A stretch of 64,000 bases of DNA from Deltaproteobacteria bacterium (GTDB lineage Bacteria; Myxococcota; UBA727; VGSZ01): NCBI GenBank assembly GCA_016177705.1, contig JACOUT010000002.1, forward strand, positions 149,604 to 213,603, given 5' to 3'. Under the pieces are notes generated by a model that worked only from the letters and a program-made list of their open reading frames with translations, searched no databases and was not told the DNA's origin. Below, piece by piece: positions 38,401-48,176 of this stretch (the first letter of the stretch is position 1; the number at the start of each line of letters is the position of its first letter). Position numbers and translations under genes: made by a program.

Positions 38401-40232
38401 GGCTCCGCTCCGAGCGCGCGACGCCGCTGCTCGCGTCCCCACAAGAGCGCGTACTGGCCGCCGAGCGCGAGCAACTGCCCGTGCGTGCCGCGCTCGACGA
38501 CGCGGCCGGCGTCGAGCACCACGATCTCGTCGGCCTCGCGCACCGCGCTCAAGCGGTGCGACACCACCAACAGCGTGGGAGCGCGCGTCGCGCCGCCTGC
38601 GGTGACGAAGCCGCGCCGCAGCGCCGCTACGATGTTGGTCTCGGTCTCGGAGTCGACCGCCGACAGGCAGTCGTCGAGCAACAGCACTGCGGGGCGCGAC
38701 AGGATGGCGCGCGCCAAGGCCACGCGCTGACGTTGGCCGCCCGAGAGCGTGACGCCGCGCTCGCCCACCAGCGTCGACAGGCCCTCCGGCAGCGCGGTCA
38801 CGTCCCGGCGCAGGTCGCACAAGTCGACCACCGCCTCGATCTCGGCGCTGGTGGCGTCGTGACGAGCGAAGGCCAGGTTGTCGCGCAGCGTGTCGGAGAA
38901 CAGAAAGGCGTCCTCGGGCACCACGCCCACGCCCGCGTGGAGCGCGCGCAAGTGCCAGTCGTTGACGTCGACATCGTCGAGCAGCAACTGGCCGCGCGGG
39001 CACGGCAACTGGCGCGCGAGCGCGCGCAGCAACGTGGACTTGCCGCTGCCGTTCTTGCCCACGACACCGAGCACGCGACCGCGCTCGACCTTGACGGTTA
39101 GGCCGGCGAGGCCGACCTTGCCGGGCGCGACCTCGACGGTGAGACCGCGCGCCTCGACCACGCCCTCGACGGGGCGGTCGAGCGCGCCGTCGACGATGTC
39201 GGGGCGAGCGCGCAGCAGCTCATGGATGCGGCTCAGGCTGGCGCGTCCGCGTTGGATCACGGAGATTATCAGGCCAAGCGCCATCATCGGCCAGCCGAGC
39301 TGTACCAGCCTCGCGCTCAGCTCGACCACATCGCCGACGTCGAGCCGGCCCTCGAGCACCGCCGCACCGCCGGCATAGAGCGCGAGCGCGATGCCGAGCG
39401 CGCCGAGGCCGCCGACCGGCGCGAAGGCGAGGCGCGCGAGCGCGAGGCGCCGCGCGTGCCGGCGCAGCTCCTGGTTGGCGACGTCGAAGCTGGCCTCCTC
39501 GGCAGCCTCGCGCGAGAAGGCGCGCACCACCGCCTGACCAGCGAGGTTCTCCTGCACGCGCGTGGTCAGCGCGCCGAGCGCGCTCTGCACCGCGCGCGTG
39601 CGCTTGAAGACCATGCGCGCCGTGAGCTGCGCCCCCAGAATCACCACCGGGAACGGCGCCAGCGCCAGCGCCGCCACCCGCAGGTCGAGCGCCAATACGA
39701 TGGGCAGCGTGGCCGCAAACACGATGGCGGTGTTGAGCGCGTTCAAGAGCGCGAAGCCGCCGAGCAGGCGGATGTTGGTCATGTCGCTGGTCAGCCGGCT
39801 CATCAGGTCGCCGACGTTGTGCTCGCGGTACCAAGAGGGCGACAGCGTGGCCAAATGGGCGAAGGCCTCGGCGCGCAGCTCGCGCTCGACGTCGCGACCG
39901 ACGTTGAACAGCTCGACCCGCGAAGCCACGCGTGTGGCCGCGCCGAGCAGCGCACAGGCGCCGATGGCAGCGACGACCGGCCACAGCCGGTCGGTCGGCA
40001 GGCCCAAGAGCGCCACCAGCGAGCCGCCGCGTCCGGTGGTGCCCTCGACGACCGCGATGCCGTCGTTGACCAGCCGCGGCACCGCCAGCAGCAGGGCGTT
40101 GGTCACCAACAGCCACACGGTGCCGAGCGCGAGCTGGCCGAGGTGCGGGCGGAAGAGCGCGGCGATGCTCGGCAGGCGCGTTGCCGGGCGGGCGCCCATC
40201 ACCGTGATCGTGCTCGCCTCACCCTGCGCCAT
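38397..40232 (-). CDS. ABC exporter half-transporter with degenerate Walker B
   Basis: 611 residues with a six-helix membrane domain and an ATPase domain. Walker A is VVGKNGSGKSTLL, the signature is intact (VTLSGGQRQRVALARAI), and Walker B ends in Asp instead of the catalytic Glu (VLLLDDCLSAVD). The H-loop is VVSHRLSAVREAD. First gene of the operon with the partner exporter gene and thiO. The pair should form one functional and one non-hydrolytic ATP site. Confidence 0.92.
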   Translation of the reverse strand: MAQGEASTITVMGARPATRLPSIAALFRPHLGQLALGTVWLLVTNALLLAVPRLVNDGIAVVEGTTGRGGSLVALLGLPTDRLWPVVAAIGACALLGAATRVASRVELFNVGRDVERELRAEAFAHLATLSPSWYREHNVGDLMSRLTSDMTNIRLLGGFALLNALNTAIVFAATLPIVLALDLRVAALALAPFPVVILGAQLTARMVFKRTRAVQSALGALTTRVQENLAGQAVVRAFSREAAEEASFDVANQELRRHARRLALARLAFAPVGGLGALGIALALYAGGAAVLEGRLDVGDVVELSARLVQLGWPMMALGLIISVIQRGRASLSRIHELLRARPDIVDGALDRPVEGVVEARGLTVEVAPGKVGLAGLTVKVERGRVLGVVGKNGSGKSTLLRALARQLPCPRGQLLLDDVDVNDWHLRALHAGVGVVPEDAFLFSDTLRDNLAFARHDATSAEIEAVVDLCDLRRDVTALPEGLSTLVGERGVTLSGGQRQRVALARAILSRPAVLLLDDCLSAVDSETETNIVAALRRGFVTAGGATRAPTLLVVSHRLSAVREADEIVVLDAGRVVERGTHGQLLALGGQYALLWGREQRRRALGAEP

Positions 40233-40267
40233 GTGGCAGGGGAGCTAGCCAATCCGGCGCGCGCTGG

Positions 40268-40906
40268 CTACTCGACGGCGCGGTCCGCCAACAGCTCGGG
40301 TCGTTCGCGCGAGAGCACCTCGTGCCAGGCGCTGCTGCCGAGCAGGCCGATGTGGACCTTGTCGACGCGCGCGAGGCTGAGCGCGCGTCCTCTGGTCCCG
40401 CGGTGCGCCGCCCACGCATGGGCTACACCCGCGACCAGGCTCGTCATGATGAGCGGCACCTTGACGGTAAGCTCGAGCGGCATCGAGCCGACGATGAAGA
40501 CGGCAGCGAGCGGCAGCAGCACCACGCCGACGCCCGCCAGCCGTCGCCACAGCCGCGCTCGCTGGTCGGCGCGCGCGCACTCCTCGCACAGCGTCGTGGT
40601 GAAGCGCAGGCGTTTGCGCAGCAACGCGCCGAGCAGCAGCACGACGCCCGGCCCCCAGGGGAAGAAGACGAACGAGGGGATGAACAGCACGCGCAGCCAG
40701 AGCGGCACGCGCGTGAGCTGGCGGATGAAGACGCCCGAGCTCGGGCTGCTGCCGCACTGCGGGCAGGTGCGCGTGCGTATGCCCTGCTTCTCCACCAGGC
40801 CGCGGCGCAACAAGACCACCGTCGGCCGGTCGCGGCCGGCCGGGGTGGCGGCCGCGACACGGCCGATCGCGGCCGGCGTGCTGGTCGGTCCCCCGGGCTC
40901 GCTCAT
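40268..40906 (-). CDS. Zinc-ribbon membrane protein, unknown function (212 aa)
   Basis: A CxxC pair (TCPQCGSSPSSG) and a second (LCEECARADQ) flank two membrane helices (VPLWLRVLFIPSFVFFPWGP, VVLLLGALL). Two more helices follow (GVGVVLLPLAAVFIVG and a segment near LIMTSLVAGVAHAWAA). The Cys pairs could bind zinc. ATG at 40906 is preferred over the upstream ATG at 40948, which adds only a basic stretch. Same strand as the exporter operon but 35 bases upstream of it. Confidence 0.7.
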   Translation of the reverse strand: MSEPGGPTSTPAAIGRVAAATPAGRDRPTVVLLRRGLVEKQGIRTRTCPQCGSSPSSGVFIRQLTRVPLWLRVLFIPSFVFFPWGPGVVLLLGALLRKRLRFTTTLCEECARADQRARLWRRLAGVGVVLLPLAAVFIVGSMPLELTVKVPLIMTSLVAGVAHAWAAHRGTRGRALSLARVDKVHIGLLGSSAWHEVLSRERPELLADRAVE

Positions 40907-41002
40907 GGCCAGAGCGTAGCAGCGGCGTCGGCGCGGCCGCTTGGCCACGCCGACCCGAGGCGGCGCGCTCTTCGCGGATCCGGCAATTGCTTGAATCTTG
41001 AA

Positions 41003-41016
41003 CTACATGATCGTAG
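41003..41016 (+). promoter_or_regulatory. Candidate MarR operator before the 2-aminobenzoate operon
   Basis: The pseudo-palindrome CTAC-ATGATC-GTAG lies 28 bases upstream of the first gene, in an AT-richer stretch that also holds GCAATTGC and a TTGAATcTTGAA direct repeat (40984-41001). Position and symmetry fit the site of the MarR regulator encoded in the operon. No clear -10 box could be assigned. Confidence 0.35.
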
Positions 41017-41043
41017 CACTCCCCGATGCCAGCGATTTTCCCC

Positions 41044-43425
41044 ATGCGCGTGCTCGTGGTTGGTGGCGGCCCCGGCGGGCTCTACGCGGCGCTGCTGCTC
41101 AAGCGGCGCACTCCGAGCGCGCACGTGGAGGTGCTCGAGCGCAACCGGCCCGACGACACGTTCGGCTGGGGCGTGGTGCTCTCCGATCAAACGGTGGCCA
41201 ACCTGCGCACGGCGGACCCGACCAGCGCGGACGCCATCGCGCGCGCGCTACACCATTGGGACGACATCGCGGTGCACATCCGCGGCCGCACCGTGCGCTC
41301 CGGCGGTCACGGCTTCAGCGGCATCGGCCGGAAGGCGCTGTTGAGCATTCTGCAGCAGCGCTGCGCGGCCAAAGGGGTGCTGCTGCGCTTCCAGGCGGAG
41401 GCGCCCGCCGAGCTCGAGGCCGCCGTCGCCAAGGACGGCTGGGACCTGGTGATCGCCGCCGACGGCATCAACAGCCGCATCCGCGAGCGCTACGCCTCGA
41501 GCTATCGCCCCGACGTCGATCTGCGCCGCTGCCGCTTCACCTGGCTCGGCACCCCGCGCACCTTCGACGCCTTCACCTTCGACTTCCAGGAGACGCCGTT
41601 CGGCTGGTTCCAGGCGCACGCCTACCAATTCGACACCGGCATGAGCACCTTCATCGTCGAGACACCGCAGGAGGTGTGGGAGAAGGCGGGCCTGCACGAG
41701 ATGGACAGCGCCGCGTCCATCTCGTTTTGCGAGCGGTTGTTCGCCGAGCGGCTCGGTGGCGCGCCGCTGTTGAGCAACGCCGCGCACCTGCGCGGCTCGG
41801 CGCAGTGGATCCGCTTCCCGCGCATCGCCTGCGCCGAGTGGGTGCACTGGCTCGAGGGGCCGCGCGGTCGCGTGCCGGTGGTGCTGCTCGGCGACGCCGC
41901 GCACACGGCGCACTTCACCATCGGCTCGGGCAGCAAGCTCGCGCTCGAGGACGCTATCGCGCTCGACCAATGCCTGGCCGATGAACGCGAGGATCTGGCC
42001 CGAGCGCTGGCGCGCTATCAGGCCGAACGCAGCGTCGAGGTGCTTCGGCTGCAGAACGCGGCGCGCAACAGCACGGAGTGGTTCGAGCACGTCGACCGCT
42101 ACGCTGCGCTGCCGCCAGAGCAGCTCGCCTACTCCTTACTGACGCGCTCGCAGCGCATCTCGCACGAGAACCTGCGCCAGCGCGACGCCGACTACGTCGC
42201 CTCGTACGAACGTTGGTTCGCCGAGCGTGCGGCGCGCGACGCCGGGCGCGAGGTCGGTGCGGCCACGATGCCGCCGCTGCTCACGCCCTACCGCGTCCGC
42301 GGCATCACCTTGCACAACCGCGTGGTGGTGTCGCCGATGGCGCAGTACTCGGCACACGAGGACGGCGCACCGAGCGATTGGCACCTGGTCCACCTCGGCG
42401 CGCGCGCCACCGGCGGGGCCGGCCTGGTCATGACCGAGATGACCTGCCCCTCGGCCGACGCACGCATCACGCCCTGGTGCCCCGGCATGTGGAGCGAGCA
42501 GCACCGAGACGCCTGGGCGCGCATCGTCACCTTCGTGCACCGTCACTCGCCTGCGCGCATCGGCATGCAACTCGGCCACGCGGGCGCCAAAGGCTCGACG
42601 CGCAAGATGTGGGAGGGCGTCGACCAGCCCCTGCCCGACGGCAACTGGCCTCTCGTGGCGCCGAGCGAGACCGAGTACCTGCAGGGCGTCTCGCAGCGCG
42701 CGCGCGCCATGACGATCGCCGACATGGCACGTGTGAAGGACGACTTCGTGCGCGCGACGCGCCTCGCAGCGGATGCAGGCTTCGACTGGCTCGAGCTGCA
42801 CTGCGCGCACGGCTACCTGTTGTCGGCCTTCTTGTCGCCGCTCACCAACCAGCGCACCGACGAATTCGGTGGCGCCGCAGAAGGCCGGGCACGCTTCCCG
42901 CTCGAGGTCTTCTCGGCCATGCGCGCCGCCTGGCCCGCCGACCGGCCCATGTCGGTGCGCATCTCGGCACACGACTGGCATCCGGGCGGCAACACCGGCG
43001 ACGACGCGGTGGTGATCGCACGCGCGTTCCGCGACGCGGGCGCGGATCTGATTGACGTCTCTGCGGGCCAGGTGGTCAAGGACGAGCAGCCGGTGTTCGG
43101 CCGCATGTGGCAGACCCCGCTCGCCGACCGCGTGCGGCAGGAGGCCGGCGTGGCGACCATCGCGGTCGGCGCCATCACCGACGCCGATCAGGCGAACGGC
43201 ATCATCGCCTCGGGCCGCGCCGACCTCGTCGCTGTCGGTCGGCCGCACCTGACCAACCCCGCCTGGCTGCTCACCGAGGCGGCCAAGCTCGGCTACCCGG
43301 GCACCGCGCCGCTCTGGCCGCCACAATACCGCGCCGCCAAGAGTCAGCTCGATCGCCTGATGGACCGCGAGCGCGCGACCATGATGGCCGTGGCACCCGC
43401 GCCCCCACGCGGAGAGCTGACGTGA
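41044..43425 (+). CDS. 2-aminobenzoyl-CoA monooxygenase/reductase (salicylyl-CoA 5-hydroxylase/OYE fusion)
   Basis: A two-domain flavoenzyme. The N-terminal half is an FAD aromatic hydroxylase: VVGGGPGGLYAALLLKRR, DG motif LVIAADGINSRIRE and GD motif VVLLGDAAHTAHFTIGSGSK. The C-terminal half (about residues 415-790) is an old-yellow-enzyme barrel: LTPYRVRGITLHNRVVVSPM, CAHGYLLSAFLSPLTNQRTD and VGAITDADQANGIIASGRAD. This fusion is known from aerobic anthranilate breakdown, where it hydroxylates and then reduces 2-aminobenzoyl-CoA; close relatives hydroxylate salicylyl-CoA. The downstream set (ECH, ACAD, RidA, SDR) favours the anthranilate pathway. Start MRVLVVGG at 41044; ATG 41026 is in frame, and neither has a clear ribosome binding site. 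Confidence 0.88.
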   Translation: MRVLVVGGGPGGLYAALLLKRRTPSAHVEVLERNRPDDTFGWGVVLSDQTVANLRTADPTSADAIARALHHWDDIAVHIRGRTVRSGGHGFSGIGRKALLSILQQRCAAKGVLLRFQAEAPAELEAAVAKDGWDLVIAADGINSRIRERYASSYRPDVDLRRCRFTWLGTPRTFDAFTFDFQETPFGWFQAHAYQFDTGMSTFIVETPQEVWEKAGLHEMDSAASISFCERLFAERLGGAPLLSNAAHLRGSAQWIRFPRIACAEWVHWLEGPRGRVPVVLLGDAAHTAHFTIGSGSKLALEDAIALDQCLADEREDLARALARYQAERSVEVLRLQNAARNSTEWFEHVDRYAALPPEQLAYSLLTRSQRISHENLRQRDADYVASYERWFAERAARDAGREVGAATMPPLLTPYRVRGITLHNRVVVSPMAQYSAHEDGAPSDWHLVHLGARATGGAGLVMTEMTCPSADARITPWCPGMWSEQHRDAWARIVTFVHRHSPARIGMQLGHAGAKGSTRKMWEGVDQPLPDGNWPLVAPSETEYLQGVSQRARAMTIADMARVKDDFVRATRLAADAGFDWLELHCAHGYLLSAFLSPLTNQRTDEFGGAAEGRARFPLEVFSAMRAAWPADRPMSVRISAHDWHPGGNTGDDAVVIARAFRDAGADLIDVSAGQVVKDEQPVFGRMWQTPLADRVRQEAGVATIAVGAITDADQANGIIASGRADLVAVGRPHLTNPAWLLTEAAKLGYPGTAPLWPPQYRAAKSQLDRLMDRERATMMAVAPAPPRGELT

Positions 43426-44192
43426 CGCCGCTCTCGGGCCACCACGCGCTCGTCACCGGGGCCAACCGCGGCATCGGCGCAGCGGTGGCGAGGCACCTGG
43501 CGCGCGCGGGCGCCAACGTCTCCTTGCTCGTGCGCTCCCGCGCCAGCGCCGCGCCGCTCGCGGCCGAGCTGGAGAAGATGGGCGCGCGCGCCGCCGTCGT
43601 CGAGGCCGACGTGACCGACGCCGCTGCGCTCGGGCGCGCCATCGACCAGGCGATCGCCGCGCTCGGGCCGGTCGACGTCTTGGTCAACAACGCCGGCACC
43701 GCCGAGAGCGCGCCCTTCCTGAAGAGCGACGACGCGCGCTTTCAGCGCATGCTCGCCGTGCACCTGCTGGCGCCCGTGCACGCCATCCAAGCGGTGCTGC
43801 CTGCCATGCTCGCGCGCGGGCGCGGCCGCGTCGTCAACGTCGCCAGCATCGCCGGCCTCGAGGGCGGCGCCTACATCGCCGCCTATACCGCGGCCAAGCA
43901 TGCCCAGGTGGGACTGACGCGCGCGCTCGCCTGCGAGTTGGCCGGCAAGGGCGTGACCGTGAACGCCGTGTGCCCCGGCTACACCGACACCGAGCTGGTG
44001 CAGCACGCGGTCCGCCGCATCGTCGACAAGACCGGCAGGAGCGCCGATGACGCCGTCGCCGCGCTGCTGAAGGACGCCGGCCAACATCGCCTGATCGGCG
44101 TCGACGAGGTGGCGGCGGCGGTGCTCGCCTTCGCTCGGCCGGACTGCACCGTGAGCGGCGAGGCTCGCCGCGTGATGGGGGAGGACCGATGA
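43422..44192 (+). CDS. Short-chain dehydrogenase/reductase
   Basis: A 256-residue classical SDR. NAD(P) loop [23 protein letters not shown] motif in [14 protein letters not shown], catalytic Ser in [10 protein letters not shown] and Tyr/Lys in [16 protein letters not shown]. Likely oxidises the hydroxyacyl-CoA formed by the crotonase-like enzyme in the same pathway (inferred). GTG start overlaps the previous stop and is preceded by GGAGAG. Confidence 0.9.
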   Translation: MTPLSGHHALVTGANRGIGAAVARHLARAGANVSLLVRSRASAAPLAAELEKMGARAAVVEADVTDAAALGRAIDQAIAALGPVDVLVNNAGTAESAPFLKSDDARFQRMLAVHLLAPVHAIQAVLPAMLARGRGRVVNVASIAGLEGGAYIAAYTAAKHAQVGLTRALACELAGKGVTVNAVCPGYTDTELVQHAVRRIVDKTGRSADDAVAALLKDAGQHRLIGVDEVAAAVLAFARPDCTVSGEARRVMGEDR

Positions 44193-44722
44193 CCGGCGTC
44201 AGCGAGCCCGCGCTCGATCCGGAGACGCGCCTGCACAGCGACCACCCGGAGGCGCTGCGCCTGTGGCTGCGCATCTTCACCTGCGCGCGCACGGTGGAGC
44301 GCAGCGTGGACCAGTTGCTCAAGCGCGAGTTCGGCTCTTCGCTCGCGCGCTTCGACGTGCTGGCCCAGCTCGAGCGCGCGCCCGAGGGCCTGCGCATGGG
44401 CGAGCTCTCCGAGCGCACGCTCAGCACCAACGGCAACGCCACCTGGCTGGTCGCCGCGCTCGGGCGGGAGGGCCTGGTCCGTCGACGAGCGGCGCCCGAA
44501 GACGGCCGCGCCGTGTTGGTGCGCCTTACCGCCGCCGGGCGCCGCCACTTCGCGACCATGGCCAAGCGTCACGAGGCGCACATCGTGAGCTGCTTCGCCG
44601 GTCTGTCCGCCGGCGAACGCCGCACCGTCCACTCCTTGCTCGGCACCGTGAAGGACCACCTCACCGCGCGTCGCAAGCAGCCCCCCAACGATCACGCGCG
44701 AGACGACAGGACCACCGCATGA
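44189..44722 (+). CDS. MarR-family transcriptional regulator
   Basis: 177 residues with the MarR winged helix: [40 protein letters not shown] (recognition helix), [20 protein letters not shown] (wing). Such proteins usually release DNA on binding aromatic acids or their CoA esters. It sits inside the operon with 4-base overlaps on both sides, so it probably controls the operon from the site near 41003. Confidence 0.9.
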   Translation: MTGVSEPALDPETRLHSDHPEALRLWLRIFTCARTVERSVDQLLKREFGSSLARFDVLAQLERAPEGLRMGELSERTLSTNGNATWLVAALGREGLVRRRAAPEDGRAVLVRLTAAGRRHFATMAKRHEAHIVSCFAGLSAGERRTVHSLLGTVKDHLTARRKQPPNDHARDDRTTA

Positions 44723-45567
44723 CGACGTCCGACCCCATGAGCGCGATGCGCCGCCCACTCGGCGCGCTTCGCACCAAACACTTCGGCTGGAGCACCGTGC
44801 ACGACGGGCGCGTCGGCGTGGTGACCTTGAGCCGCCCCGAGCGCAAGAACCCGCTCACCTTCGACTCCTACGCCGAGCTGCGCGATCTCTTTCGCGACCT
44901 GGTCTACGCCTCCGACGTGCGCGCGCTGGTGCTCACCGGCGCCGGCGGCAACTTCTGCTCGGGCGGCGACGTCTTCGAGATCATCGAGCCGCTCACGCGC
45001 ATGGCCGTCCCCGAGCTGCTCGCCTTCACCCGCATGACCGGCGACCTCGTCAAGGCGATGCGCGCTTGCCCGCAGCCCATCATCTGCGCGGTGGACGGCG
45101 TGGCCGCGGGTGCCGGAGCCATCCTCGCCATGGCCTCCGACCTGCGCTTGGCCACGCCGCGCGCGCGCACCGCCTTCTTGTTCACGCGCGTCGGCCTGGC
45201 CGGCTGCGACATGGGCGCCTGCGCCATGCTGCCGCGCATCGTCGGCCAGGGCCGCGCCGCCGAGCTGCTCTACAGCGGCCGGGTGCTCGACGCCGCCGAG
45301 GGCGAGCGCTGGGGTTTCTACAACGCCGTGCTCGAGCCCGACGCGCTGCTCGCCGAGGCGACGCGCCGAGCCGCCGAGCTGGCCGACGGCCCGGCGTTCG
45401 CGCACGCAATGACCAAGCGCATGCTCGAACAGGAGTGGAGTGTGGGCGTCGAGCAGGCGATCGAGATGGAGGCGCAGGCGCAGGCCTTGTGCATGGGCAC
45501 CAAGGACTTCCGGCGCGCGTTCGAGGCCTTCGCCGCCAAGAAGACGCCGGCCTTCGAGGGGAACTGA
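44719..45567 (+). CDS. Enoyl-CoA hydratase/isomerase family protein
   Basis: A 282-residue crotonase. Oxyanion-hole blocks [17 protein letters not shown] and [20 protein letters not shown]. The region of the usual second catalytic Glu reads [19 protein letters not shown] with Asp, as in relatives from anthranilate clusters, so the exact reaction (hydration, or ring-opening hydrolysis of an alicyclic CoA ester) is open. Short helical C terminus ends in [12 protein letters not shown] overlaps the MarR stop. Confidence 0.88.
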   Translation: MTTSDPMSAMRRPLGALRTKHFGWSTVHDGRVGVVTLSRPERKNPLTFDSYAELRDLFRDLVYASDVRALVLTGAGGNFCSGGDVFEIIEPLTRMAVPELLAFTRMTGDLVKAMRACPQPIICAVDGVAAGAGAILAMASDLRLATPRARTAFLFTRVGLAGCDMGACAMLPRIVGQGRAAELLYSGRVLDAAEGERWGFYNAVLEPDALLAEATRRAAELADGPAFAHAMTKRMLEQEWSVGVEQAIEMEAQAQALCMGTKDFRRAFEAFAAKKTPAFEGN

Positions 45568-45568
45568 C

Positions 45569-46729
45569 GTGGCGCGCACTGCCCACCTCGCCTGGCCGTT
45601 CTTCGACGACGCGCACCGCGCGCTCGCGCGCGAAGCGTCGGCGTGGGTGGCGAGCCAGCAGGTGCCGCATGACGACCCAGACGCCGCGTGCCGCGCGTGG
45701 GTGCGCGCGCTCAGCAACGCGGGCCTGCTGCGCTACACCGTGCCCAAGGCGTGGGGCGGTGCGCTCGAGGCGCTCGACTCGCGCGCGCTGTGCGTGCTGC
45801 GCGAGGCGCTGGCGGCGCACGACGCGCTCGCCGACTTCGCGTTCGGCATGCAAGGGCTCGGCTCCGGCGCCATCACGCTCGGCGGCAGCGACGCGCTGCG
45901 CAGGCAGTGGCTGCCCAAGGTCGCTGCCGGCGAGGCCATCGCCGCCTTCGCGCTCTCGGAAGCCCAGGCCGGCTCCGACGTGGCCGCGCTCACTTCGCGC
46001 GCCGAGCGGGTGGCTGGCGGTTGGCGCATCGACGGCGAGAAGACCTGGATCTCGAACGGCGGCATCGCCGACTTCTACTGCGTGTTCGCGCGCAGCGAGG
46101 CCGGCAGCACGGGCGCCAAGGGCATCAGCGCGTTCCTGGTGCCGGCGAGCACCGCGGGCCTCGACGCGAGTAGGCGCCTACACGTGCTTTCGCCGCACCC
46201 GCTCGCCACCGTGCGGCTCGACGGCTGCGTGGTGCCCGACGACCACCTGCTCGGCGTGGCGGGCGAGGGCTTCAAGCTGGCGATGCGCACGCTCGACGTC
46301 TTTCGCACGTCGGTGGCCGCCGCCGCGGTGGGCCTGGCGCGACGCGCGCTCGAGCAGACGCTCCGCCACGCGAACCAGCGCGCGATGTTCGGCACCACGC
46401 TCGGCGAGCAGCCGCTCGCGCAGGCCATGCTCGGCGACATGGCCACCGACCTCGACGCCGCGGCGCTGCTCACCTACCGCGCCGCCTGGCAGCGCGACAC
46501 GCAAGAGGGCCGCACCACCGCCGTGGCCGCCATGGCCAAGCTCGGCGCCACCGAGCTGGCGCAGCGGGTGATCGACCACGCCGTGCAGTTGCACGGCGGA
46601 CGCGGCGTGCTGGTGGGTGAGGTGGTGGAGCGCCTCTACCGAGACGTCCGCGCGCTACGCATCTATGAGGGTGCCACCGAGGTGCAGCGCCTGCTGGTCG
46701 GGCGCCTGGCGCTGGAGGCGGCACGATGA
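45569..46729 (+). CDS. Acyl-CoA dehydrogenase
   Basis: 386 residues. FAD/substrate blocks FALSEAQAGSDVAALTSRAE and GEKTWISNGGIADFYCVFA, then QRAMFGTTLGEQPLAQAMLG and the catalytic Glu in LRIYEGATEVQRLLVGRLA. In this operon it likely handles the alicyclic CoA intermediate. GTG start at 45569 follows the previous stop by one base, with GAGGGG upstream. Confidence 0.92.
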   Translation: MARTAHLAWPFFDDAHRALAREASAWVASQQVPHDDPDAACRAWVRALSNAGLLRYTVPKAWGGALEALDSRALCVLREALAAHDALADFAFGMQGLGSGAITLGGSDALRRQWLPKVAAGEAIAAFALSEAQAGSDVAALTSRAERVAGGWRIDGEKTWISNGGIADFYCVFARSEAGSTGAKGISAFLVPASTAGLDASRRLHVLSPHPLATVRLDGCVVPDDHLLGVAGEGFKLAMRTLDVFRTSVAAAAVGLARRALEQTLRHANQRAMFGTTLGEQPLAQAMLGDMATDLDAAALLTYRAAWQRDTQEGRTTAVAAMAKLGATELAQRVIDHAVQLHGGRGVLVGEVVERLYRDVRALRIYEGATEVQRLLVGRLALEAAR

Positions 46730-47121
46730 TCGCCCGCGTGCTGCAACCCGAGGGCTGGACGCGCCCGCGCGGCTACGCGAACGGCATCAGCGCGAGCGGC
46801 CGCCTCATCTTCGTCGCCGGTCAGATCGGCTGGGACGAGCGCGAGCGCATGGTGGAGGGCGGCTTCGTGCCGCAGGTGCGTCAGGCGCTCAAGAACGTGG
46901 TCGCCGTGCTCGCCGTTGACGGGGCGCGTCCCGAGCACCTGGTGCGCCTCACCTGGTACGTCACCGATCGCGAGGCCTACCTCGGCGCCGGCGCCGCGCT
47001 CGGCGCGGCTTATCGCGAGGTCATCGGCAAGCACTACCCCGCGATGTCGGCGGTGCAGGTGAAGGCGCTGATGGAGACAGGCGCGCTGGTGGAGATCGAG
47101 GCGACCGCGGTGGTGCCGTAG
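46726..47121 (+). CDS. RidA-family protein
   Basis: 131 residues with the YjgF/RidA trimer fold: IFVAGQIGWDER, QVRQALKNVVAVLAVDGARP, LTWYVTDREAYLGAG and ALVEIEATAVVP. In this pathway it may hydrolyse the enamine/imine made from 2-amino-5-oxo-cyclohexenyl-CoA (inferred). The Arg of the PARS-type active-site segment of imine deaminases is Met here (PAMSAVQV), so it belongs to another Rid subgroup. ATG overlaps the dehydrogenase stop. Last gene of the operon; a CoA ligase for the first step is not in the window. Confidence 0.88.
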   Translation: MIARVLQPEGWTRPRGYANGISASGRLIFVAGQIGWDERERMVEGGFVPQVRQALKNVVAVLAVDGARPEHLVRLTWYVTDREAYLGAGAALGAAYREVIGKHYPAMSAVQVKALMETGALVEIEATAVVP

Positions 47122-47143
47122 TCCGGGCTGCCCGACCAGGCTG

Positions 47144-47920
47144 CTACTCGACCGGCTCGCCTTCGGCCCACTTGGCGAGCTCGAGCAGCTCGCCGCCTTC
47201 GTCCCAGCTCACCCAGGTGCCGTCGCGCTCGCCGCGCGACATGCGGCCCTCCGTCTGCCGACAGCCGCCTTCCCAGTAGCTGCGCACCAGGCCGTCGGGC
47301 AGGCCGTCCAGGTAGGGGACCTCGCTCTTGAGGTGGCCGCTCTCGTAGAACGTGCGCTCGAGCAGGTCGCCGCGCTCCAAACCGAAGATCGACTCGCTCT
47401 CGAGCACGCCCGACGGGTACCAGGTCTGCCAGTGACCCGAGGCCATGCCGTCCGTGAACTCCTCGACGGACCGGCGCGTGCCGCTCGGGAAGAAGCGCTC
47501 CCAGCGGCCGACGCGCACGCCGCCGCGCATCTCGCCCGTGGACTCGAGCGCGCCGTTCCAGTGCCAGGTGTTGAGCGGGCCGGTCTTCTCGCCGAACAGG
47601 TAGCGACCCTCGGCGCGTTTCTGCCCGTTGGTGAAGTACTGCGTGAACGGGCCGTGGCGCAAGGCGCCCTGCCAACTGCCAACCTCCTCGACGCCGCCGC
47701 TGTTGTAGTACTTGGTGCGCTGCTGCACGCGCGGCTCGTTGGCGGCGACCACGATGACGCCGATGGCCACCGGCACCGCGAGGGCGGCCGCCACCAGGGT
47801 CGCCAGCGCCGCGCGCCGGCGCCGCGCGAAGATGCGTTCCTCCGCCGGCGTCAGCTCGCGCCCCGGCAAGCCGGTGCCGGCTGAGAACGGCGAGGCGGGG
47901 AAGACGCGGCGCAGCTCCAT
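47144..47920 (-). CDS. Membrane-anchored MORN-like repeat protein (258 aa)
   Basis: A short cytoplasmic N terminus, one membrane helix (AALATLVAAALAVPVAIGVI) and about 200 outer residues built from repeats with the YYNSG/YFTNGQ pattern. Examples: TKYYNSGGVEEVGSWQGALR, PFTQYFTNGQKRAEGRYLFG, WHWNGALESTGEMRGG, WYPSGVLESESIF and FYESGHLKSEVPYLDGLPDG. This is the MORN_2/YwqK type of repeat. Function unknown. ATG at 47920 has GGGAG seven bases upstream. The frame is open further upstream, but only opposite the porin promoter region. Confidence 0.8.
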   Translation of the reverse strand: MELRRVFPASPFSAGTGLPGRELTPAEERIFARRRRAALATLVAAALAVPVAIGVIVVAANEPRVQQRTKYYNSGGVEEVGSWQGALRHGPFTQYFTNGQKRAEGRYLFGEKTGPLNTWHWNGALESTGEMRGGVRVGRWERFFPSGTRRSVEEFTDGMASGHWQTWYPSGVLESESIFGLERGDLLERTFYESGHLKSEVPYLDGLPDGLVRSYWEGGCRQTEGRMSRGERDGTWVSWDEGGELLELAKWAEGEPVE

Positions 47921-48176
47921 GGCCAACTCCCTGCTGCATGCGGGCGGGGGGCTCCGCGCGCACACCCCATTGATGGTGCCGCGCCAGGCGCGCGGTGTTC
48001 CACCGACAGCGGTGGCAGCCCCTGAGTTCCCCTTTGGGATCGGGCTGTTTGCTTTCGCCCACACCCCTGGGGCATACCGTCCCACACGGCGCAGCGCGTT
48101 GCGTACGCACGTGTTTTTTCGGCGGCACGCAAGCCGCAAGGTGTGCGACCCGCCTACCACCGACAGGAGAAAGACC

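Noticed and set aside
48100..48119. TGCGTACGCA plus T-run as a terminator
   Set aside because: The palindrome has no loop and lies just upstream of the porin gene. It is more likely part of its promoter region, but no boxes could be assigned.
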